A program made the position numbers and the translations under genes. Shown here in pieces: positions 26,801 to 34,500 of a DNA stretch of 64,000 bases. The stretch is taken from positions 1,184,501 through 1,248,500 of the forward strand of contig NZ_CP120717.1 in the NCBI RefSeq assembly GCF_032883915.1, read 5' to 3'. The DNA is from Endozoicomonas sp. 8E (lineage in GTDB: Bacteria; Pseudomonadota; Gammaproteobacteria; Pseudomonadales; Endozoicomonadaceae). Position 1 is the stretch's first letter, and each line of letters opens with the position of its first letter. Below the pieces are notes generated by a model. That model saw nothing but the letters and a program-made list of their open reading frames with translations. It did not search any database and was not told the DNA's origin.

Positions 26801-28448
26801 GTTTGCCAGCGGTTAATGCCTCCTGCAACTCACTCTGAGATCGTCTGAAATGCGCTTTTTGTTCCGAGGCGATATGGATATTATCAAAGAGCTGAGTAAA
26901 GCCAGTCTGTTCATTAACCTGAATGACCAGAGGGGTTTGTGGCTGATGATTAATCCAATGACTGGCCTGGACATGTTGCTGATAAGTGGTGGTATGAAAG
27001 GTGGCGTGACCTGTGACTTTACTGTGTGGGCTGGACAGAAAGCGCCCATCGTCTTCTGCCAATCCCAGGGCTTTCGGCTGCTGTTTTGAATGAGCCACCT
27101 GAAGTCGGGCCTCCAGGCCGGTGGTCTCGCGAAGGGTTTGCAATGAACCCAGCAAACGAAACCAGAGTGCCTCAGTGAGTGGAGACGTTACGGTGACGAC
27201 ACCTCCTGCCCTGACCTGTTCCAACAGGCAGGTGTTAGGGATTGCATAGCCTTCAGGCGTAATGGCAATAGGGCTCAGCCATTCTGTGATATTCCCCTGG
27301 TTAATGATGATCGGGTTTTCTGCGGCGTGCTCTTTAGACTGGCTTTGGAACAGCGTATGAAGCTCGTCCTTCCCCACTGGCATCTGATAAAACTGAACAT
27401 TGTCGGGTAATGGACAGACTTCCCCGTTGCTCTCAAAGCACTGTTGCGCCAGCATCTGACGAATGGTCTGTTCAAAGGTCAGATCCTGCCAGTCAGCGCC
27501 TTTCAGTATCACCCGTTGTCCGGATGTCAATCGTTCAAGCCTGCCAGGGATGTGCTGGATTCGCCCCTGTTGATCAACACCGGGACCACCCAGCAGCAAC
27601 TGTCGCCAGTTGGCGTGCAAGTGGCAGTCAATAACCAGAATAGTGTTGTCGTCCATGGCATTTTCGGCACTGGGAAATTCAGGCAATAGCGGGGGAGCCC
27701 CGTCAATGTCCATCGATGGGTCATTGCCAGTTTCAGCCTCGAACTGCCAGCTATTGCCCGGTCGGTTAATTCGCCGCCAGAAATCAGCGCCCGGTGCATC
27801 GGCCCCCGGTGCGCCGGCCGCGGGCGCGTCGTCACACTGGCCAACCGATGTCAATTGTTCAGGGGCTGCCAGAACCAGCAGAGAAACATGCTCCCCCAGA
27901 GGGCGTTTCTTCTGGCTGACCTTGTCGTATAGACAGGGGTGATCCGGGTCCAGCAAATCGTTAAATTTTGGCAGATCCTCACTGCTGAGTTTTCGGATAT
28001 CTATCACCAGGGTCAATGGCTGTGAACCTTCAAAGAGCTTGCCTGAGCGCAAAGTGTGACGACCATTGCCGGCAATGCTCAGACGGCTCACCAGATTGGC
28101 CTGTGCGAGGTCATCGGGGTGGGAAATAAGCGTGACATCGCGATTTTTATCGCGGGTCTGGTCAGCCAAAAGCTGTCGAACCTCATCATCAATGGCGACA
28201 AAACGGAAATCGAAGGCATGAGGTTTTTTTTGGCGCGGGGAATCCGTTGAGGATACGGTTCTCGCCCTGTCAGATGTCATAATCCGAGATGACGATAGAT
28301 TCAGTTGGTAATTGAGACCAGAGCAGACAGCTTTGACGTTTAATGGTAAATCTGAATCCTGCCCTGACTTCTTGGCTGGCAAGCCATCATCAGGCAAACT
28401 ACCAGCCGGAACGGGTTTGTTAATTTCTCCACCAATCTGACCATCCAT
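20868..28448 (-). CDS. Giant multi-AAA / transglutaminase-like protein, copy D (2526 residues)
   Basis: Start: ATG at 28448, 7 nt after GGGAG; an upstream in-frame ATG seven codons earlier lies before that site and is less likely. The tail (PAGSLPDDGLPAKKSGQD) is almost the same as in copy E, so D and E share a recent N-terminal ancestor. A T8 run at 28224-28231 sits just ahead of the conserved HAFDFRFVA. Near residue 225 there is a local amplification, APAAGAPGADAPGADFW, where most copies have one DAPGADFW. First AAA+ site: GETGTGKS with K942 and LDE. Second: GPAGRGKD with K1282 and ISE. Possible sensor 2: PTSRDL (Arg, as in B and C). Transglutaminase-like residues are C1931, H1957 and D1974. 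The C-terminal region has a long charged, probably coiled-coil segment (KVKQYRKKNKEYLEALEDLD). Its leader gives the best promoter candidate of the array. Function unknown. Confidence 0.93.
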   Translation of the reverse strand: MDGQIGGEINKPVPAGSLPDDGLPAKKSGQDSDLPLNVKAVCSGLNYQLNLSSSRIMTSDRARTVSSTDSPRQKKPHAFDFRFVAIDDEVRQLLADQTRDKNRDVTLISHPDDLAQANLVSRLSIAGNGRHTLRSGKLFEGSQPLTLVIDIRKLSSEDLPKFNDLLDPDHPCLYDKVSQKKRPLGEHVSLLVLAAPEQLTSVGQCDDAPAAGAPGADAPGADFWRRINRPGNSWQFEAETGNDPSMDIDGAPPLLPEFPSAENAMDDNTILVIDCHLHANWRQLLLGGPGVDQQGRIQHIPGRLERLTSGQRVILKGADWQDLTFEQTIRQMLAQQCFESNGEVCPLPDNVQFYQMPVGKDELHTLFQSQSKEHAAENPIIINQGNITEWLSPIAITPEGYAIPNTCLLEQVRAGGVVTVTSPLTEALWFRLLGSLQTLRETTGLEARLQVAHSKQQPKALGLAEDDGRFLSSPHSKVTGHATFHTTTYQQHVQASHWINHQPQTPLVIQVNEQTGFTQLFDNIHIASEQKAHFRRSQSELQEALTAGKPVVFRGLESNPTLQQLLEPLVIGQPLLVNGQLQAYPQAHVTILWPESVKSASSVFNSMVTKGSRCPKIDLWDINALKHGLSRAELPEQTLHSLYEAFKTVPGGLCNALPEITEGLLNNLILAARRAQQSDHSSQLLPCHWRKAINSVITHGTRQHPSVRDFMKVACLQLLPDEDQAASVDPDQLAAIINSDPRLDRNFVKRNLWQLARAFNPAVFIGTELQLSYESPFPEWGKKEVMDRLCAMILAHAPENQRDAIAYQLAVDPAATKPWQSLVIEPTRQIKRLQDALACSWHLPLHSGQTRSDAIHGLATDCFYMARTASSEAEGIERIEHRLSESLKWTGSADEPLSALARDLYHGVINQKDRESRRLSRLHDRLTDSPVIFLEGETGTGKSYFSAKMAKASGQAAVISLGPSDSEQTLMKRWQWQQHADGDRSMAQQNRALMEWANTKPDKDGGNVGANYITLVLDEANLAEAGLLASLNGLWEPEPCIYVNGHPVKVSEKHRVILTGNPDHYAGRQMDPALKEKLPKAYYPRLDQAFLRDRVVEPALLSHLQRHQINDSAYSVTKSVMTLWQFYQELLPEHEFTPRDLTDICSWVGWYLDRALSRGDSASCKQVSSLIQQSFRDVLGPEISETHQDALSALEIWFAARYELDNTLRDKVHNHTLPDIQRDFEAFTKEFQPEFDTSGSAVIELVQHLGQDLSRCQQAYHHDRKHGGRQATLIEGPAGRGKDATLNLLIESVRQQAIQRGESMPEVFLLNACDCSWDKVCEKIQKAKIDGGIVVISEMNLIDSQHLEGELNDILAGDAHPGFHLFATINPPEYSGRKPLSPAMKGRFRHLPIRQYSPSELQAIAGKVLPENEQGKIVAKRLTEKHCRLRACLQGKDLPLQPTSRDLQNIAMAVKRGGDFSEKALHQCLNQHYRLYLMAANLSLEELPQSSTLAMGKGALASELSHWLYQKVPNIDRPWLIRLSDRNSIDEKGHEILVEARLDKKQARTEIIKRVAQARWQASGFSVAPDQYNDILTRALYRYWQHRWFHREFGLTGEDANSLFPLTKEEKQTLKIPSSQPFLREADKLIGAWKAHAVQWWPAFWHQISHLPNHWLGDYMDEKLAAGTGNTPDKHRLNAHSKQGKALDRRTNYECLKVPLLYDLPVFKTQRPTSRMYRWEARDICVTAKGDIILTNLNDPRIQGFVTLMPARLPGPDQEVILTSNQTLASFKWTSKKGQFVLPSLTPEDHIVALRIEPDLPFKLLRHRYTGLHTLIIPEANTEQTIQFTYVVEPKKPDDSVSAEKALPEQSVRFDTHCSEGIKTVLDELFSPVKEHPAKLPMCLQTIKNARQIQQQIKAITEYCRQFSGKTEPKPEENFFRFLVTQQQGSCRHRAPVFVAFCRYFGIPSRQIHSLSHHFAEYSLDRGQTWESVDLGGGAGQVREIKSEFQPTRQLSSFCTETQRFKDLLKGADSAQQEALAQAIDKNLEEQNEALETGSVFANSIMITSEMVRELWKRKDLTGFSTGVSILLDKKALNFYEQALVGAVTKKDSAMKYKPMVEAVEKILSDSDGEQVTEQLKLLHSKVIVQAEQRPQQWLSSMVDILNGSDLTRPSVIQFALVALESGWLDPLPEYDQDINGVLEQHELLLRLEGVDELKVKATRRLKNLYKQLFSREKNSQVWQLAYKGFQTENDACLVTHCHGGFSPSLEELIVRKALQDAWTDKPEGIPNIERLLVHHPAFVRLNSGRTLHRPVIILGQPCWDSEAMIEKTKALFQRKVESSPELKQSLEKVKQYRKKNKEYLEALEDLDNWYRDHSSHEQSMLPDQQCQTRKEQYEKREIDIKSHYKTLLDSIRPQLREEQVLDYLKIKCEQAIRQAFSHYLYGLTHSKGGSLTYCWAEASTNDYRHRTKCYGTHDPSSPEELYAMMHLISSEKFPSSARDAYLKQALNISNALVLKSDDLTKINEEFLNNVNLNSIYESLDT

Positions 28449-28540
28449 AGTCAATCTCCCTACAACCATCTGAAGGATTGCATTAAAACCGTTTGATTAT
28501 TTGACCTTCAAATCGTACAAAAGTTTCATTTTGATACTGG
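28449..28540 (-). promoter_or_regulatory. Conserved 5' leader of copy D with a candidate promoter
   Basis: On the minus strand TTGAAG (28506-28511) and TTTAAT (28482-28487) are 18 nt apart and would give a start about 25 nt before GGGAG. The -10 matches consensus at 5 of 6 bases and the -35 at 4 of 6. The positions are conserved in H (TCGAAG / TTTAAA) and weaker in B, C and E. This is a prediction only. Confidence 0.35.
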
Positions 28541-28598
28541 CTCGTTGCCATTGTGGGGAGTCAACGGTCTCGAAAAACTCTTCAGAATCAAACGGTTA

Positions 28599-31500
28599 TC
28601 AGGTATCCAATGAGTCACAAAGCGAATTCAGATTCACACTGTTCAAAAACTCTTCGGCGATGGTTGTCAGCTCGTCGGATTTGAGCACCAGGGCGTTGCT
28701 GGCATTGTGTGCCTGCTGCAACAGGCGGGCATCCTTCACTGGCTGCTGAAAACAGAAAGAGCTATCAATTTTACACATCATGGCATACAGCTCTTCTGGT
28801 GAAGATGGATCATGAGCGCCGTAGTAGTCTGTCTTCATGGAGTTTCCGATGGCAGCTTCAGCCCAACAATAAGTTAAACGACTGCCTTTTAAGTGCGTTA
28901 CTTCATAAAGGTAGTGACTGAACGCCTGCTGAATCGCCTGCCTGCATTGGTTTTTTAAAGTACCCAAAAAGTGTTCGTCATCCCATGACAGCGCAAGGCA
29001 CTTCAGAATGGGTTTTTGACTGCCTGTGATAGCAAAACGTCTTCTCTCATAGTGTTTGATGTCTTCCAACAACGGCTTCAATTCCGGGCTGTTCTCAATT
29101 TTTCGTTGCAACAGGGCTTCAACCTTTTCATTAAACACCCCGCTGTCCCAGGAAGGTTGCCCCAGGATAATCACCGGACGATGGCCCGCATTGCCCGAGT
29201 TTAACTTCACAAACGCCGGCTGATGCACCAGCATTCGTTCTATATTCGGAACGCCCTCAGGGTCGTACACCCAGTCGATCTTTACAGATGGATTGACCAT
29301 ATTTTTTTCAAGGGATGACGAAACCCCATCATGACAATGAGTGACGAACATGGCATCACTTTTTCTCCCCTGAAGGTCTCTGTAAGACACCTGCCATACC
29401 TGGCTATTTTTTTCCCTGGACAAGAGTGTTTGATACCACTTTTTCAGCTGATGGGTGGCTTCAGCCCTGAGTTTGTCGATACCTGCCAGACGCACCAATA
29501 GCCTATAATGATGATCGGCCTTCATAATATGGCTCTCATAGGTCGGCAGAGGATCCAGCCAACCCAATTTCAGGGCTTCGTGGACAAAGTGAATAACCGA
29601 AGGGTTGGCTAAGTCACTGTTCTCGAGTATTTCCACCATAGAACCCAACCAATCAAGAGGGCATGCTCCGCCCTGAACAATCATTTTTGAGTGCAATAAC
29701 CTGAGTTGTTCAATGGCCTGATCGGCATGACCGCTGGACAATATTGCCCTTACTGCTTCCGACATCGGTTTACAGGCATTCCAATCATGGTCATAGACAA
29801 CCCCGACCAAGCGTTTCTCACAATTTCTCAGGGCTCTTGTCCCCGACGCCTTTAACGTTGACACGCCCATGGAAAAACCGGGCAAATCTTTTTCCTGCCA
29901 AAGTTTCTGTACTGCATCAAAAAGACTTATATTGGCTTCTGGCAATGCACTGTTTGTCTCAAGGGCTTTGTTCAACTCCTCAAGGCTTATACCACAGGCT
30001 TTAGCAAGAGCTTGTTGTTGTGCTGAATCAGCCCCTTTAAAAAGATCCTTCAGGAGCCCCCTGATCTCACTGTTTTCAGTCTTGGAACCGCTTTCTTCCA
30101 AGGTGGGCTGACAGTCATTCCCTTGGAAGTCAGGGGCAATTACTGTGAACGGAAGATATGATCCACCCAAATCCACTGATTTCCAGGTCTGGTCTCCATC
30201 CGGGCAATATTCAACAAAGCTGTGTAAAAGGCTTCTGATTTGCCGGGATGGAATCCCAAAATAACGACAAAAAGCCACAAAAACAGCACTACGAAAACGA
30301 CAGCCACCTTGCCGCTGTGTTACGAGGAATTCAAAGAAATTTTTACCGGGCTCTGGTCGGGTCTGGCCGGAAAACTGTCGGCAATACTCCGTGATCGCCT
30401 CAATTCGTTGGCTGGTGTTTTCAGAGTATTGTATTTTCCACAAAGGAAAGCGTATTTCGGCTGGTTGTTTGCCAATGTTATTAAACACTTCGTTCAGTAC
30501 TGCTTTCATACCTTCTGAACAATGGGTGTCAAACCATGTTAATTCTTTTGGCCGGGGTTCCGGTTTCCTGGGTTCTACGACATAAGCCACTTCAATACTC
30601 TGTTTGGCTTCGGCCTCAGGAATAGAGAGTGTGTGAAGCCCGGTATATTTGTCCCTGACCAGGGCAAAGGGTAAATCGGGCTCCAGACGCAGTGCCACAA
30701 TATAGTCGTCTGGCGTCATGCTGGGCAATGCATGATGACTGTTGCCCGGTTTTAAGTCGAGGACCCCCATCGTCTGACCCCTGGCTACTGTCACTGGCTG
30801 GTTCTTCTTTAGCAGGACCGGCCTGAGTATTTCGACCCCCAGCGTGCGGTTATCACTAAGATCGATTCGTTTGACATCACCCTTGACGGTCACATGAATG
30901 TCTTTGGCCCAATAGCGATACATGTGGCAAGGAACATTCCTGGTATTAAAAACTATATAATCGTAATGGTGTTGTACCTCCTGACGATCTTCGTCAGTGT
31001 TGCGGTCTAATGCCTCTGTCGCTTTCTCGCTGACTTCCGGATTGTATTGTCCGGCTTTGTTATCAGCGCCAACAGCTGAGGCTTCGTCAATATGGTCCAG
31101 CAGACCCTTCAACTGGTGCCAGAACGCAGGCCAACATTGAACTGCATTGGCGTTCCATGCCGCTATTTGCCGATCAGCTTCCCTCAGATAAGGCTCGTAA
31201 GCCGATAATTTCAGCATTTGTTCCTGTGCTTGCGGAAGGTAAAATACCAGGTTAGCCTCCACGCCCGTCTTGTGAAACTCACGAGCAAACCAGCATTGCT
31301 GCCAGCGTCGGTATAGTGACTGGGTGAGCATATCGTCCGACTTGTCTGGCTTCAGGGAAAGACCGGATGCCTGCCACCGGGCCTGGGCCACCCTCATGAT
31401 GATTTCTGTTTTGACTGCCTCTTCGCTTAATTGAGTGTTAATACAAATTTCATGGTTTTTTTCATCCGTGCTGTTGCGATGACTGAGTCGTATCAACCAC

Positions 31501-34500
31501 GGGCGACCTATATTCGGTACCGTTTCGTTTAACCAATGGCACAGATCAGGAGCCAGCGCTTCTTCACCCATGGCAAGCGTTGATAACCCGGGCAGTTCCT
31601 CCAGCGACAGGTTGGCGGCCATCAGATAAAGCCGGTAGTGCTGATTGAGGCATTGATGAAGGCTGTCTTCGGTAAAATCGCGCCCTCTGGTAACAGCTTT
31701 TGCGACATTCTGTAAATCAAGGCTGGTGGGCTGTAACGGCAGGTTTTTCCGTTTCAGTTCAGCCCTCAATCGACAATGTAGCTGAGTCAGCTTTTCAGCC
31801 GCAAATTTCCCTTCCGTGGTCTGTGGCAAGACTTTTTCGGCAATGGTTTGCAATTCGGTTGGGCTATACTGCCGGATCGGCAAATGTCTGAAACGTCCTT
31901 TCAGCGCCGGTGATAAGGGTTTTCGCCCGCTGTATTCAGGTGGGTTGATGGTGGCGAACAGGTGGAAACCCGGATGGGCGTCACCGGCCAGAATATCGTT
32001 TAACTCACCTTCCAGATGCTGGCTGTCGATCAGATTCATTTCCGAAATGACTACGATGCCGCCATCGACTTTTGCCTTCTGGATCGTTTCACACACTTTG
32101 TCCCAGGAACAATCACAGGCATTCAGGAGAAAAACTTCCGGCATGGATTCATGCCGTTGCTCAACCTGCTTTCTGACGCTTTCAATCACCAGGTTCAGCG
32201 TGGCATCTTTACCCCGTCCAGCCGGGCCTTCAATCAGCGTTGCCTGACGACCGCCGTGTTTTCTGTCGTGATGATAAGCCTGCTGACTGCGGCTTAAATC
32301 CTGCCCAAGCCACTGCACCAGTTGACGGACTGCCGATCCGGAGGTATCAAAGTCTGGTCGGATTTTTTTGCTGACTGTACTGAAGGTCTGCTGCATATCC
32401 TGCAGGGTGTGGTTATAAACTTTATTGCTCAGGGTATTGTCCGGGTGGTAACGGGCAGCAAACCAGATTTCCAGTGCCAGCTGGGCATCCTGATAAGTCT
32501 CGGTGATTTCGGGACTCAGTACATCCCGAAAACTTTGCTGGACCAAACTGTTTATTTGCTGTGGGCTAACACTGTCACCTTTGGGCAGCGCACGATCCAG
32601 ATACCAGCCCACCCAGCTGCAGATATCCGTTAAATCTCTGGGGGTAAACTCATGGTCTGGCAACAGTTCCGGATAGTATTGCCAGAGTGTCATCACACTC
32701 TCGGTAGCACTTTGTACAATGTCGTTTATTGGTTGCCCTGAAAGAGGCCCTCGTAACTGATTGGCCAGAGCCGGTTCCACCACTCTGTCGCGAAGGAACG
32801 CCCGGTCTAACCGAGGGTAGTAAGCCCCGGGCAATTTCTCTTTCAGGGCCGGGTCCATTTGGCGTCCGGAGTAATGATCGGGATTGCCGGTGAGAATGAC
32901 CCGGTGTTTTTCGCTGACCTTGACAGGATGACCATTCACATAGATGCAGGGTTTCGGTTCCCATAAGCCGTTCAGTGACGCCAGCAGTCCGGCCTGGGCC
33001 AGGTTAGCCTCATCCAGCACCAGAGTGACGTAGTTTCCGCCAACATGGCCACTGTCTTTGTCGGGTTCGGTCTTGGCCCATTCCATCAATGCCCGGTCTT
33101 GCTGCGCCATAGAGCGGTCGCCATCGGCGTGTTGTTGCCACTGCCAGCGTTTCATCAGGGTCTGTTCGCTGTCAGAAGGCCCGATGGAAATGACTGAAGC
33201 TTGTCCTGAAGCCTTGGCTATTTTGGCAGAAAAGTAACTTTTCCCGGTGCCGGTTTCTCCCTGCAGAAAGATAACGGGAGAGTCGCTAAGCCGGTCATGG
33301 AGCCGGGATAATCGACGGCTTTCACGATCCTTTTGATTCATCTCACCGTGATAAAGATCCCGGGCCAGTCCTGACAGGGGCTCATCAGCGGAACCCGCCC
33401 ATTTCAGTGATTCAGACAGTCGATGTTCTATGCCTTCGATCCGTTCTGCCTCAGAATTTGCTGTTCTGGTCATGTGAAAACAATCGGTGGCGAGGCCGCG
33501 GATGGCATCGGACCGGGTCTGCCCTGATGACAAAGGCAGCTGCCAGCCAGAAGCCAGTGCATCCTGCAAACGTTTAATCTGTCTTGCTGGCCTGATGGCT
33601 AAGGATTGCCAGGGCTCTGCTGCCGCCGGATCAACTTTCAACTGGTACGCTATAGCAGCTCGTTGTTCTTCAGGTGCATGGGCCACGATTATGGCACAGA
33701 GCCTGTTGAGGACGTCTTTTTTACCCCAGACTGGAAATGGGCTTCCATAGGACAGTTGTAATTCTCCATTAAATACTGCCGGGTCAAAGGCTCGGGCCAG
33801 TGCCCACAAGTTGTGTTCTACAACCGTTCTATCCAACCGCGGGACACTATTGAGGATGCCATTCAAGTGATCCAGGTCTACCGAGGCGGCTTGATCCGGC
33901 TTCCTGTGAGCATCCGGTGTTTTATCCGGTAACAAGTGCCAACAAGCCACTTTCATAAAATCCCGCACCGGCTGATGCTGACGGGTGCCATGAGTGATGA
34001 CGCTATCAATGGCCTTGCGCCAGTGGCAGGGCAGAATTTGTGGGGACTTGTCCAGCTTTTGTGCCCGCCGGGCAGCCAGTATCAGGTTATTCAACAAAGC
34101 TTCGGTGATTTCAGGCAGAGGGTTACAAAGGTCGTCAGGTACGGTTTTAAATGCCTCGTAAAGTTCATTAAGTGCTCGTTCTGGTAGTTCAGTCCGAGGG
34201 ATTTCATGTCTGTGGGCATTGATATCCCAGAGATTGATTACAGGGCACGGCTTACCCGCGGCGACCATCGAAGTGAATACTGAAGATGGGGTTTTCACAG
34301 ACTCAGGCCAGAGCATTGTGACATGAGCCTGTGGGAAGGCCTGTAACTGGCCATTGACCAACAGCGGTTGCCCGACGGCCAGGGGTTCCAGAAGCTGCTG
34401 AAGGCCTGGATTAGTTTCCAGCCCCCGAAATACCACCGGTTTGCCAGCGATCAATGTCTCTTGCAACTGACTCTGACGTCGTCCGAAATGCGCCTTTTGT

